From CAWVWD01 sp965662365 (GTDB lineage Bacteria > Bacteroidota > Bacteroidia > Chitinophagales > Saprospiraceae): a DNA stretch of 54,735 nucleotides. Shown here piece by piece: positions 33,330 through 42,017 of the stretch; position 1 is the stretch's first letter; each line of letters opens with the position of its first letter. The position numbers and the translations under genes were made by a program. The stretch covers positions 1-54,735 of the forward strand of contig CBFIHR010000024.1 in NCBI GenBank assembly GCA_965662365.1, given 5' to 3'. The notes beneath the pieces are model-generated. The model searched no databases. It was not told where the DNA came from and saw only the letters and a program-made list of their open reading frames with translations.

Positions 33330-34028
33330 CTACCAGTATAATTTAAAAATAGTCCACAGGATTTTATATCCTGCCAAAAAAGTTCCCTTAATAGTGCCAG
33401 AAACTTTTGATTTGCCACCTGCACGCCGACGATAATTCACGGCAACTTCTGTTGTATTCATCTTCATCTTTGCAGCTTTCACTTGCATTTCGACCGTCCA
33501 GCCAAAAGTTTTATCTTCCATATTCATAGCCATCAAAGAAGGATAACGAATCGCACGAAAAGGCCCTAAATCAGTAAAATGATAGTTATAAATCCATCGA
33601 ATTAGACTTGTTGCCAGCCAGTTTCCGAAGCGTTGAGGAAAAGTCATTGATCCTTGTTCTAAGTTTCCTAATGCTCGTGAACCAATAACCATATCCATAT
33701 TATTATTAATAATCGGAGCGACAACATCAGGCATTTCTTCGGGAACATCAGAGTAATCCGCATCAATAAAAACAACAATATCTGGTTGTTCCGATATTGG
33801 TTTTTGCATCAAATAGTCGATGCCTTTTAAGCAGGCATTTCCGTAGCCCATCTCTGGCTGCAAGACGACTATCGCACCGTTTGCAGCCGCAATTTTTGCA
33901 GTATTATCCGTACTATTATTATTACAGACAATGACTTCCCGCACCAAGGATTTTGGAATCGCTCGAAGCACTTTTCCGATTGCAGCTTCTTCATTGTAAG
34001 CTGGTATAATGACATCTATTTTTGGCAT
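33330..34028 (-). CDS. Family 2 glycosyltransferase, polyprenyl-phosphate sugar transferase type
   Basis: A 232-residue GT2 enzyme without membrane helices. It shows the N-terminal nucleotide-sugar motif VIIPAYNEEAAIGKVLRAIP, CNNNSTDNT, the DxD motif VFIDADYSDVPEEM and a lipid-acceptor region MVIGSRALGNLEQGSMTFPQ, as in DPM1/DPG-like glycosyltransferases. Such enzymes charge a polyprenyl phosphate with a hexose or use a related acceptor. It lies upstream of the CesA-like gene and ends 67 bases before it, so the two are probably co-transcribed. Confidence 0.88.
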   Translation of the reverse strand: MPKIDVIIPAYNEEAAIGKVLRAIPKSLVREVIVCNNNSTDNTAKIAAANGAIVVLQPEMGYGNACLKGIDYLMQKPISEQPDIVVFIDADYSDVPEEMPDVVAPIINNNMDMVIGSRALGNLEQGSMTFPQRFGNWLATSLIRWIYNYHFTDLGPFRAIRYPSLMAMNMEDKTFGWTVEMQVKAAKMKMNTTEVAVNYRRRAGGKSKVSGTIKGTFLAGYKILWTIFKLYW

Positions 34029-34071
34029 CTATTCTATAATTTAAGGGCAAAGCTAATAAAAACCATTTAGG

Positions 34072-34098
34072 TAGTTTAAGTAGTTTGATGGTTTGTAA
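34072..34098. repeat. 9-base tandem repeat tract, copy 2
   Basis: TAGTTTAAG, TAGTTTGAT and GGTTTGTAA in register, between the GT2 gene start and the terminator of the next gene. Confidence 0.7.
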
Positions 34099-34121
34099 GA
34101 ATTGTTTAAGCTATTCAAACT

Positions 34122-34158
34122 AAAAAGGCTTTCGCCAAATAATGACGAAAGCCTTTTA
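34122..34158 (-). terminator. Rho-independent terminator of the T9SS-sorted protein gene
   Basis: AAAAGGCTTTCG (34123-34134) pairs with CGAAAGCCTTTT (34146-34157). On the minus strand a T run follows the hairpin. Confidence 0.9.
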
Positions 34159-34176
34159 ACAAAAAAATCTTGTTGA

Positions 34177-35019
34177 TTAATGCTTTACGAAACGTGTCGA
34201 AGTCCGATTCGCACCGTCGGTAATTTCTACGAAATAAATGCCAGAAGTGTATGCGGCAACATCAAACTGAAAACGATTTTCACCGGGTTGAGCGACTACA
34301 TTTTGACCATTGACTTTTTGACCTTCAAGGTTATAAATATTAACTATCAAATCTTTAGATTCTTCTGTTTCTAACATTAACGTTAAGTTATCCACAGTAG
34401 GATTAGGAAAAGTATTCAAACGAATGCCCAACTTAGCTAAACCAGCAGAAGTTGACGTTGTATTTTCAGTAAACGTGATTTCATTTGTTACTGCTTGATC
34501 ACCTGCTGTCGAACCAGTTCCATTAACAGCATTTCCGGCAGCGTAGAACGTAACGCTTCCTGTACCAGCAGCTGGTGCTGTCCATTCAGCTTCTAAAATA
34601 TTATCAGAAGCAATTCCACTCTGCTCAAAATACTGACGACCGCTAGCATCAGTCAATTGCGTATTCGCTGTCACATTATTTGCCCAAGTACTGATGCTTG
34701 AGTTGTCTGAATCCTGTAATGCAATGACTTGAAATCCGTAACCGGCAGGTGCTACACTTGTCCCAATGTTGACTTCTACGGCATAAGTGACTCCCGGTAC
34801 ATATTCTGTAACTTCTTCTCCTGATGCTAAATCTTTTAATTTGACATCAACAGATGCGCCGAAGTTTCCGCCTGCATGACAAGTCGTACAAACGGTACCA
34901 TCGCCAGGAGCGGTTGTTGCCCCGACGCCACTTGCAGCCGCACGACCGCTTGAGTTACTCATTGTAGCTAACCCGAAAATGGCTAATCCGAAAAAAATAT
35001 AGATAAATTTCAACTTCAT
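34177..35019 (-). CDS. Secreted CxxCH protein with T9SS type A sorting domain (choice-of-anchor V type)
   Basis: A 280-residue secreted protein. A signal peptide (about 1-22) is followed by the motif GDGTVCTTCHAGGNF, where C43xxC46H47 has the form of a c-type haem site, and then a beta-rich domain (about 53-180) as in the choice-of-anchor V group. The C-terminal 75 residues are a type A sorting domain (LNTFPNPTVDNLTLMLETEE to YTSGIYFVEITDGANRTSTR), which directs the protein through the type IX system to the cell surface. Whether haem is attached is not known; the motif may instead bind metal or form a disulfide. It is monocistronic. Confidence 0.88.
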   Translation of the reverse strand: MKLKFIYIFFGLAIFGLATMSNSSGRAAASGVGATTAPGDGTVCTTCHAGGNFGASVDVKLKDLASGEEVTEYVPGVTYAVEVNIGTSVAPAGYGFQVIALQDSDNSSISTWANNVTANTQLTDASGRQYFEQSGIASDNILEAEWTAPAAGTGSVTFYAAGNAVNGTGSTAGDQAVTNEITFTENTTSTSAGLAKLGIRLNTFPNPTVDNLTLMLETEESKDLIVNIYNLEGQKVNGQNVVAQPGENRFQFDVAAYTSGIYFVEITDGANRTSTRFVKH

Positions 35020-35334
35020 AAGTGTGTAGTTTTTAATTGTTATAGGATAAATTTATGATATTTTTAAAACAATATGATTTCATACGTGATTAACAGAGGA
35101 TTTATTTTAAATGTTGTCAAAAAGACAATTTTTCATACCTGCAAATCAATTTTCGTAGAATAAATGTTTACGTTTGGGTAAGCAAAAGTAGGTGAGTTTA
35201 AACAAATGTCACTTTTGACGGTATCTTTTTTTATTATTTTTGAGAAAACTGATAGGAAATATCTTATTTAAGAATATCGTTCATTCAAGTGCATCTACGT
35301 ATCTAAATCGGACTTTAGATAATCAAAATTGAAC
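35020..35334. other. Divergent intergenic region upstream of lpxK
   Basis: AT-rich. It holds the lpxK promoter (35214-35242). No small gene is seen. Confidence 0.45.
35214..35242 (+). promoter_or_regulatory. Putative promoter of lpxK
   Basis: TTTG (35214-35217), 17-base spacer, TATTTTTG (35235-35242). The start would be near 35248, with a leader of about 85 bases. Confidence 0.55.
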
Positions 35335-36399
35335 ATGAATCATAGAATCACAAAAATATTATTAGCACCGTTTACGCTACTTTTTAGTATTGGTGTAAGC
35401 CTACGAAAATTAGCTTATCGAGCAGGATTACTCAAATCAACTCGATTTGATTTTCCTATTATTTCGGTCGGAAATTTGAATGTTGGTGGAACTGGAAAGT
35501 CGCCTCATGTCTCTTATTTGGCTAAGTTTCTTTCGCCTTATATTAATGTTGGAATGTTGAGTCGAGGTTATAAAAGAAAAACCAAAGGCTTTCGATATGT
35601 GAACCTCAATAACTCAGTGGAGGAAGTTGGTGATGAACCGTTACAATTCAAATTACGACATCCTGATACTTTGGTCGCAGTAAATGAAAGTCGGATTCAA
35701 GGTATTTTCAAGATGTTGGGAGATTATCCCGATTTACAAACGATTTTAATGGATGATGCTTATCAACACCTGTCGATTACACCAAACTTAAATGTTTTAT
35801 TAACCGAATATAACCGCCCTTATACCGATGATTTTTTGTTGCCGTCAGGTCGGCTAAGAGAGGGAAAGTCAGGAGCTGCACGAGCAGATATTATCATTGT
35901 TACTAAATGCCCTGATGAGCTTAATCAAGGTGATAAATTAGCGTGGGAAAATAGGCTACAACCTTTGCCGAATCAGCGATTATATTTTTCAAAATTCCAA
36001 TATGGAAAGCCATATTATTTGTTCAATCCGAGTTATGCGTATTCGCTGTCTGACCAGTTAGAAGTCCTCGTTTTTTGTGCGATTGCGAACACGGATTATT
36101 TAGAAAATTATTTACAAAAAACAGTAAGGAAAGCCAAAATTCTTCAGTTTCCTGACCATCACTTTTTTACTAATTCTGAATTAGGCAACTTAAAAGCACA
36201 ATTTGATTTATTAAAATCTGCACAGAAAATCATTCTTACCACCGAGAAAGATGCGATGCGTTTGCGGTTGCATCAAGATTTTATTATTGAATCACAATTA
36301 CCAATTTTTGTTTTACCAATTGAAGTTGATTTTTTATTCGATGAAGCAGAAAAGTTCCAAGATGATGTGAAGCAGTTTTTATTGAATTTCAAAGTGTAA
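35335..36399 (+). CDS. lpxK: Tetraacyldisaccharide 4'-kinase
   Basis: A 354-residue lipid A pathway kinase that phosphorylates the 4' position of the tetraacyldisaccharide intermediate on the inner face of the inner membrane. An N-terminal hydrophobic helix is followed by the P-loop VGNLNVGGTGKSPHVSYLAK, then GYKRKTKG, the LMDDAYQH motif and late TTEKDAMRL. A TTG six bases upstream is also in frame; the ATG at 35335 is preferred. The gene shows that the organism makes lipid A. It converges on the YbhN-like gene. Confidence 0.96.
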   Translation: MNHRITKILLAPFTLLFSIGVSLRKLAYRAGLLKSTRFDFPIISVGNLNVGGTGKSPHVSYLAKFLSPYINVGMLSRGYKRKTKGFRYVNLNNSVEEVGDEPLQFKLRHPDTLVAVNESRIQGIFKMLGDYPDLQTILMDDAYQHLSITPNLNVLLTEYNRPYTDDFLLPSGRLREGKSGAARADIIIVTKCPDELNQGDKLAWENRLQPLPNQRLYFSKFQYGKPYYLFNPSYAYSLSDQLEVLVFCAIANTDYLENYLQKTVRKAKILQFPDHHFFTNSELGNLKAQFDLLKSAQKIILTTEKDAMRLRLHQDFIIESQLPIFVLPIEVDFLFDEAEKFQDDVKQFLLNFKV

Positions 36400-36481
36400 A
36401 CAGTAGGTTGATAATCATATAGTTATATTATTTCTGTTGTCGAAGTTACTTAATAAAATTACTGGATAAAACTGCTTGATA

Positions 36482-37534
36482 TTACACACTAATTTGTTCG
36501 GGGGCATAGTCTCGATTCAAAATTGGTAAGAGAATCAGTGCTAAAATTCCGAAAGCGATATTACAAAAGATATTAATTGAGAAAAAGGCGATGTTTGCTA
36601 ATGAAAAGCCGTCGTTGCCATCGACACCATACAAGGACAAAGCGGCAATTACTAAAGCGTGATATGTCCCCATTCCACCTGGCGAGGGAATCACAATACC
36701 TAACGCACCAAATACAAAGACAACTAAGCCAACAACTGACGGCAAATCAGCCGTAGGAGCGAAGGCTTTGAGTGCAAAAAGTGTCATGATGTAGTATAAT
36801 GCCCAGATAGCAATAGAATGAAAGATAAATAACCACGGATTTTTGAGCTGGAAAACGGTCTTTAACCCGTCCCAAAATCCATATAAAATATGTATTACTT
36901 TTTGATAGAAAGCGAGCTTTTCTAATCGTTTGCGTAAAGCAAAAAAAGCAATCAGACTGATAAGTCCTGCACCCAAACCAAACCAAACTAATTTAATTAA
37001 AATATCGGCTTGAATATTTTCTTGTAAATAAGCCCAAATTGTATCGTAAGCTAAAGCAACCATCAAAACCATCGCCAATAACAAACAAATCACGTCCATT
37101 ACTCTATCGACGACAATCGTTCCCATGACTTTATCGGCTCTGATATTTTCGTACTTTGCGAATGTACCAGCACGAACAAATTCACCGCTTCGAGGAATCC
37201 CTAAATTGGTAAAATATCCTAACATCACTGTCCAAAAGGCGTTGCTTAACTTCGGTGTATAACCCAAAGGCCGAACCAACATTCGCCAACGCAAGGCACG
37301 AGAAAGGTTGCTCAACATAAAGGAGACGATAATCATCAAAATCCAAAACGGAGAAGCACTTTTGAAGTCAGTGATTAATTTATCGGTTAAGCTACATTCT
37401 GCTTCCGGAATGCCCTTCAAGGCACAGTCTGCAATATAGGCTTCGTTTTGTGACTTGAATACAAAGTATAAAATCACTGAACCGATACTTAAAAAGCCTA
37501 AAAATTTAAGGAAGTTAATTAGTTTTTGTTTCAT
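36482..37534 (-). CDS. YbhN/LPG-synthase-TM-like membrane protein
   Basis: A 350-residue integral membrane protein with about eight hydrophobic segments of the flippase-fold lysylphosphatidylglycerol-synthase TM family (motifs SNLSRALRWRMLVRPLG, LGIPRSGEFVRAGTFAKYE, VDRVMDVICLLLAMV, PSPGGMGTYHALVIAALSLYG). The frame extends back to an ATG at 37564, but those ten codons lie inside a perfect inverted repeat, so the ATG at 37534 is taken. In Bacteroidota this family often sits next to panD and panC, as here. It may move a lipid or glycolipid, but no biochemical role can be assigned. Confidence 0.88.
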   Translation of the reverse strand: MKQKLINFLKFLGFLSIGSVILYFVFKSQNEAYIADCALKGIPEAECSLTDKLITDFKSASPFWILMIIVSFMLSNLSRALRWRMLVRPLGYTPKLSNAFWTVMLGYFTNLGIPRSGEFVRAGTFAKYENIRADKVMGTIVVDRVMDVICLLLAMVLMVALAYDTIWAYLQENIQADILIKLVWFGLGAGLISLIAFFALRKRLEKLAFYQKVIHILYGFWDGLKTVFQLKNPWLFIFHSIAIWALYYIMTLFALKAFAPTADLPSVVGLVVFVFGALGIVIPSPGGMGTYHALVIAALSLYGVDGNDGFSLANIAFFSINIFCNIAFGILALILLPILNRDYAPEQISV

Positions 37535-37545
37535 ATCGTATAAAT

Positions 37546-37600
37546 GAAGCTCCAGCTTCAGCATTAATTGAATATATCTTTTAATCGAAGCTGGAGCTTC
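37546..37600. repeat. 14-bp perfect inverted repeat before the YbhN-like gene
   Basis: GAAGCTCCAGCTTC (37546-37559) and GAAGCTGGAGCTTC (37587-37600) are exact reverse complements around a 27-base AT-rich loop. It lies in the 5' leader of the YbhN-like gene. Confidence 0.85.
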
Positions 37601-37610
37601 GACGATACAT

Positions 37611-37656
37611 AAAAAAGTAGGTCATTAGTTAGTAGTCTATCTAACCAATGACCTAC
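37611..37656 (-). terminator. Rho-independent terminator downstream of panD
   Basis: GTAGGTCATT-a-GTTAG (37617-37632) pairs with CTAAC-c-AATGACCTAC (37641-37656). On the minus strand six T follow. It lies 130 bases past the panD stop. Confidence 0.85.
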
Positions 37657-37786
37657 TGGCTCGCAAAATTATAAAATTGCGAAACCTTTTGAAAGATTGT
37701 TTCAATTGTTTTACTGTTATTGATGTATTTTATTTATTATAAAATAGCTGTTTAATAGTAAAGCAATATAACAATTCAAGATTTTT

Positions 37787-38200
37787 CTATACAAAAAGTG
37801 TCAACTCTTCTTCTTGAATAACAGAAGGCTGTTGTTCATTTGTTGTTGTTTCGCTGACGATTAAGTTGTTTTCATCAGGAAAAACAGCAATCGGCTTGTA
37901 CTTCACAGCTTCCTCACGAGTCATGTACGCATAAGAGATAATGATAAGAATATCACCAACTGCGACTTTACGAGCCGCTGCACCATTTAGGCAAATCACG
38001 CCAGAGTTTCGTTCCCCTTTAATGACGTAAGTCTCTAAGCGTTCGCCGTTATTATTATTTACAATTTGCACTTTTTCGCCTTCGATTAGATCGGCCGCTT
38101 CCATAAGTGCTTCATCTATTGTGATACTACCAACATAGTTTAAGTCAGCCTGTGTCACTCTTACTCGATGAATTTTTGATTTAAACATTTGTAATGTCAT
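37787..38200 (-). CDS. panD: Aspartate 1-decarboxylase proenzyme
   Basis: A 137-residue pyruvoyl enzyme precursor that makes beta-alanine for pantothenate. The self-cleavage site is G24-S25 in LNYVGSITID, at the same residue numbers as in E. coli, which supports the start chosen (MTLQMFKSKIHRV, compare MIRTMLQGKLHRV). Further motifs are LNGAAARKVAVGDILIIISY. An acidic, Glu/Thr-rich C-terminal extension ends the chain. It lies downstream of panC on the same strand with 277 bases between and probably its own promoter. Confidence 0.97.
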   Translation of the reverse strand: MTLQMFKSKIHRVRVTQADLNYVGSITIDEALMEAADLIEGEKVQIVNNNNGERLETYVIKGERNSGVICLNGAAARKVAVGDILIIISYAYMTREEAVKYKPIAVFPDENNLIVSETTTNEQQPSVIQEEELTLFV

Positions 38201-38313
38201 AGTCTGAAGTGTTTACCGTCAAAATTACGAAAAATTAGTACATAATGACAGTTACGAAATAAAGCAGAGTTTTTATTAAATTATGTTTTTATAAAAAAAA
38301 TATTATTTTTTTG

Positions 38314-38321
38314 CAAAACTA
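38314..38321 (-). promoter_or_regulatory. Putative -7 element of panD
   Basis: CAAAACTA on the plus strand is TAGTTTTG on the minus strand, matching TAnnTTTG, about 115 bases before the panD start. Confidence 0.45.
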
Positions 38322-38389
38322 TTAAAATATCGAAAAAAAATTTACTTTAAATTCACCTTATTCTTAGTTTTTATTGATAGTTTGGAAAT

Positions 38390-38413
38390 GTCTTTTTAAT
38401 GTCATAAAAAGAC
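38390..38413. terminator. Small stem-loop between panC and panD
   Basis: GTCTTTTT (38390-38397) pairs with AAAAAGAC (38406-38413), about 65 bases past the panC stop. It may end the panC transcript. Confidence 0.4.
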
Positions 38414-38477
38414 CGTTCGGTATATTTTTGTGTTTATTTAACGTGATTTAGCTAAAAAGTAACTTTTTCAATGATTT

Positions 38478-39320
38478 TTAGAGAAGAATCATGTTATCAA
38501 TCAGTCGGATTTCTCCTAAAAAGACGGCGGTGCAAGCGACGACACTTTCTGACCGCTCAGTCGCTGGTAACAAGGTCTGCCCGTCTGCAATTTCAAAATA
38601 ATCTAATCGAAATTCTGGGATATTGTTTAAAGCAAAAACGGAATTTGTTTTTAGTTCGGTTATTTTTGTGGGATCGAAGTTGAGTTTTGTTGCTAACAGC
38701 ACACGATGAATATTAGCAGCGACTACTTTTTCACTTTCGCTCAATCGCATATTTCGAGAACTCATCGCCAAGCCGCTTTCTGCTCTCACGATTGGACACA
38801 TGACGATTTCGACGGGCAGCTGGAGTTGTTCAATCATATTACGGCAGATACAGAATTGCTGATAATCCTTTTGTCCCATAAAGAGTTTGTCAGGCTGTAC
38901 AATATCCAGCAGCCGCTTAACGACTTGAGCAACACCTGCAAAATGACCAGGTCGATGTTCGCCTTCCATGAGTTTATCCAATGTTCCAAAATCTAAATTG
39001 ACGGAAGTGTCAATGTTTGTCGGATAAACAGCTTCTACGGATGGTAAAAAGATGATATCGGTTTTGATGGAGTTTAATAGATCGACATCTTGCTCGGTCG
39101 TTCGAGGATATTTTTCAAGGTCTTTAGCGTCATTAAACTGTGTGGGGTTCACAAAAACGCTACAAACAGTAATATCTGTGGTTTGTTTTGATTGCTGAAT
39201 TAAGGATAAATGCCCTTGATGTAATGCTCCCATTGTTGGCACAAAACCTATTTTTTTGCCTTTATTTCTTAATTGTGAGATATGATTTTGTAAATTTTCG
39301 ACCGTTTTAAAAATTAACAT
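38478..39320 (-). CDS. panC: Pantothenate synthetase
   Basis: A 280-residue ligase joining pantoate and beta-alanine with ATP. Nucleotide-binding motif PTMGALHQGHLSLI (HxGH), then VFVNPTQFN, MEGEHRPGHFAGV and KLFMGQKDYQQF are all present. The frame is open for 17 further codons upstream, but the usual PanC start (MLIFKTVENLQ) corresponds to the ATG at 39320, and the upstream codons lie within a terminator-like hairpin. With panD downstream it completes the beta-alanine to pantothenate step. panB is not in the window. Confidence 0.96.
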   Translation of the reverse strand: MLIFKTVENLQNHISQLRNKGKKIGFVPTMGALHQGHLSLIQQSKQTTDITVCSVFVNPTQFNDAKDLEKYPRTTEQDVDLLNSIKTDIIFLPSVEAVYPTNIDTSVNLDFGTLDKLMEGEHRPGHFAGVAQVVKRLLDIVQPDKLFMGQKDYQQFCICRNMIEQLQLPVEIVMCPIVRAESGLAMSSRNMRLSESEKVVAANIHRVLLATKLNFDPTKITELKTNSVFALNNIPEFRLDYFEIADGQTLLPATERSESVVACTAVFLGEIRLIDNMILL

Positions 39321-39336
39321 TTTACGATTAGATATT

Positions 39337-39394
39337 AAAAAAGCTAATGGAAACATAGTTTGAATTTTCATTCAATAGATACATTTCCATTAGC
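39337..39394 (-). promoter_or_regulatory. Terminator-like hairpin in the panC leader
   Basis: GCTAATGGAAA (39343-39353) pairs with TTTCCATTAGC (39384-39394). Read on the minus strand the stem is followed at once by six T (39337-39342), then the panC start 17 bases further on. It has the form of an intrinsic terminator placed before the gene, hence possible attenuation. Confidence 0.6.
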
Positions 39395-39508
39395 CTGTTG
39401 TACGATAAAATTCTGATAATGAACACCTTACTCAAAAAGGCACATTATTAGAAACGCCAAAATAATGGAATAAAATTAATAATACGTATAAAAGTGCTTT
39501 TTTTTTGG

Positions 39509-39516
39509 TAAATTTG
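39509..39516 (+). promoter_or_regulatory. Putative -7 element of the glycogen-synthase-like gene
   Basis: TAAATTTG matches TAnnTTTG and lies 60 bases before the start codon. Confidence 0.5.
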
Positions 39517-39575
39517 CGGCTCGAAAATTATAAAATTTTCATACAGATTGTAACAGAAAAAATATATCATAGTTT

Positions 39576-40406
39576 ATGGCTAAGAAGAAAGTCCTTATTG
39601 TTTCACAGGAAATGAATCCTTACACTGCACTTTCAGAAATATCTGAAATTGCAAGACGTGTCCCTCAGTATGTTCAGCAGAAAGGAATGGAGATTAGGGT
39701 TTTGATGCCCAAGTTCGGCACGATAAACGAGCGTCGTCACCGGTTGCACGAAGTTGTTCGTTTATCAGGAATGAATATTATTGTAGATGACGATGATTTT
39801 CCATTAATTATTAAAGTCGCTTCTCTTCCTGGTGCAAGAATGCAGGTCTACTTCTTAGATAATGAAGATTTCTTTAAGCGAAAGTCTGTATTTACAGATA
39901 GTGAAGGTGAGCCGTTCGATGATAATGCCGATAGAATGGTATTTTTCTGTAAAGGTGTAATCGAAACCGTTAAGAAATTTGGCTGGGCGCCAGATATCAT
40001 TCATTGTCATGGTTGGATGACAAGTTTGATTCCTGTGTATATCAAGAAAGCTTATAATAAAGAGCCTTTATTCCGCAACTCAAAAGTGGTCTATTCTTTA
40101 TATGAAAATACTTTAGCAAATAATTTTAAGCAAGACTTTTTTGAAAAAGCATCTATCAATGCTTTGACAGAAAACGATTTGGCAGCCTATAATACAGGCG
40201 ATGAAATTAATGTAGATAGAGGTGCAGCTGCTTTTTCTGATGGTGTTATAGTTGGCAGCGAAAGCTTAAACGAAGGCGTTACAGATCTGTTAGAAGGCAT
40301 CGATGTTTCTATTTTGGATTACCCTGGAAGTGAAAAAGAGCAATACTTACCTGCTTATCTTGATTTCTTCAAAACTTTTTTGGAAGCAGAGAAAGAGGAA
40401 GAGTAA
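39576..40406 (+). CDS. Glycogen/starch-synthase-like N-terminal domain protein
   Basis: A 276-residue protein matching only the N-terminal Rossmann half of GT5 glycogen synthases (KKKVLIVSQEMNPYTALSEI, then IRVLMPKFGTINERRH, PDIIHCHGWMTSLIPVYIK and FSDGVIVGSESLNEG). Full-length enzymes have about 470 residues with a second GT1-type domain, which is missing, and the next gene is unrelated. The usual KxGGL motif at the N-terminus is replaced by the sequence around TALSEISEIARR, so catalysis is doubtful. It may be a regulatory or glycan-binding relic. The order panC, this gene, DUF4270, glmS is seen in other Bacteroidota, so the short form is probably the natural one. Confidence 0.8.
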   Translation: MAKKKVLIVSQEMNPYTALSEISEIARRVPQYVQQKGMEIRVLMPKFGTINERRHRLHEVVRLSGMNIIVDDDDFPLIIKVASLPGARMQVYFLDNEDFFKRKSVFTDSEGEPFDDNADRMVFFCKGVIETVKKFGWAPDIIHCHGWMTSLIPVYIKKAYNKEPLFRNSKVVYSLYENTLANNFKQDFFEKASINALTENDLAAYNTGDEINVDRGAAAFSDGVIVGSESLNEGVTDLLEGIDVSILDYPGSEKEQYLPAYLDFFKTFLEAEKEEE

Positions 40407-40439
40407 GTAGTTGATATTTGATGAATATTGTAGAATAAG

Positions 40440-40478
40440 TTGGAAGGCATTTTCGAAATGTCTTCCAATTATGTTTTT
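40440..40478 (+). terminator. Terminator of the glycogen-synthase-like gene
   Basis: A 13-bp stem (40440-40452 with 40456-40468, one G-T pair) with a 3-base loop, followed by TTATGTTTTT. Confidence 0.75.
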
Positions 40479-40610
40479 GGTTTCATTCATGATAAAATTT
40501 AGCAAATAAAGGTATTTGTATTAAGGTTTCTTGAAACTTATAGAATGAAGCAGGTCACTTATCAGTTATTTACAATTCAGTAAATTCCACAATTACATTA
40601 AAAAAAATAC

Positions 40611-42017
40611 ATGAAATCATACCAGTTGATGACTCCCTTGAGAGGCATCTTATTATTTACAGTAATCACACTTTTAAATAGTGCATGTACCAAGACTTCA
40701 TTGATAGGTGAAGATATTTTCGTAAGTGATACGCTTGGACTAAAATCGACGGACACTATTTCAATGTTCACAACGACAGTCGTTGGCGAAGAAACAAGAG
40801 TTTACACGCCTGTCTCCAGTCAACAGTTACCAAATTATTTAGTTGGACAATTAGCTGACCCAATGTTCGGTAACTCTACGGCTATTGCTTATGCACAACT
40901 TCGATTGTTGACAACTTCTCCTAATTTTGAGTCTACAACGTTAGATTCTGTCGTTTTATCATTGCCTTATGATGTTAATGGGCGTCATTATGGTAATACG
41001 GATGGTCCACAAACAATTACGATTGCTCGTTTGACGGAAAGTATGGACGCAGCCGAAGAGATTAGATCAACACAACGATTTGAATCAGGTCAAATTTTGG
41101 GTCAAAAAACGTTTATCCCAAAATTTACGGATTCTGTTGATATTTTAGTGCCATCAGGCGATACTGTTTTACAGGAGAGAGTCCGTCCACAGTTACGTAT
41201 TCCGTTAAGCAGTGCATTTGGTGAAGAGTTATTGAACAGTGCTGATCAAATGACAGGAATTGATGATTTTCTTGCTTATTTCAAGGGAATTGAAATCAAA
41301 GGAGATGGAAATACAGATGCAATGTTAAGTTTGGCTTTAAGTGCAGCGAGTATGACTTTGTATTATACACAGGAAGACAGTATCTTTGATGAAGATGACA
41401 ACTTTTTAAGTATTAAAGATATACCGAAGCGATATGTTTTTGCTGTCAATTCCTTTTCTGCCAAATCTGTTTATTATTTTAATGATAGAACAGGCATCGG
41501 ACGGGATAGAGTAGATGCACCGATTACTCGATACATGAACAATACTACAGATAGTTTATTATTTGTTCAATCGACACAAGGTACAATGGCAAAGGTTACT
41601 TTTCCATATCTCGATGATTTAGCAGGAGTAATTGTTAATAAGGCAGAGTTGATTGTCACAGTTGCTAACCGAGATAATCTGACTAACTTTGGATTGCCAG
41701 AACAATTAATTTTGACATCTTTGAGCGATAGCAATTATATAGTAATCGAAGATATGTCGGTTTCTCTAAATACAGCGGGTAGTTTCGTTTTATTTGGTGG
41801 AGAGGCAGTAACGGAAACTGCTAATAATGAAAGTGTAACGACTTACACAATGAATGTAACTGGTCACTTTCAAAGTATGATTGATGGTTTGGTTGGAAAT
41901 GATTTATTTATTGTTACTTTTCCTAAGCCACAAATTGCAAATCGAGTTATATTAGGTGGTGCAGGACATTCAACCTATCCTATTAAGTTGAAATTAAATT
42001 ACACAAGACTAGATTAG
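40611..42017 (+). CDS. DUF4270 lipoprotein
   Basis: A 468-residue lipoprotein of the Bacteroidota family DUF4270. The signal peptide ends in lipobox LNSAC (Cys26), followed by the family pattern of a beta-rich chain (SLIGEDIFVSDTL, then LPNYLVGQLADPMFGNSTAI, TLDSVVLSLPY). Members are secreted or surface-anchored and have no established function. The gene lies between the glycogen-synthase-like gene and glmS, a recurrent order in the phylum. Confidence 0.88.
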   Translation: MKSYQLMTPLRGILLFTVITLLNSACTKTSLIGEDIFVSDTLGLKSTDTISMFTTTVVGEETRVYTPVSSQQLPNYLVGQLADPMFGNSTAIAYAQLRLLTTSPNFESTTLDSVVLSLPYDVNGRHYGNTDGPQTITIARLTESMDAAEEIRSTQRFESGQILGQKTFIPKFTDSVDILVPSGDTVLQERVRPQLRIPLSSAFGEELLNSADQMTGIDDFLAYFKGIEIKGDGNTDAMLSLALSAASMTLYYTQEDSIFDEDDNFLSIKDIPKRYVFAVNSFSAKSVYYFNDRTGIGRDRVDAPITRYMNNTTDSLLFVQSTQGTMAKVTFPYLDDLAGVIVNKAELIVTVANRDNLTNFGLPEQLILTSLSDSNYIVIEDMSVSLNTAGSFVLFGGEAVTETANNESVTTYTMNVTGHFQSMIDGLVGNDLFIVTFPKPQIANRVILGGAGHSTYPIKLKLNYTRLD

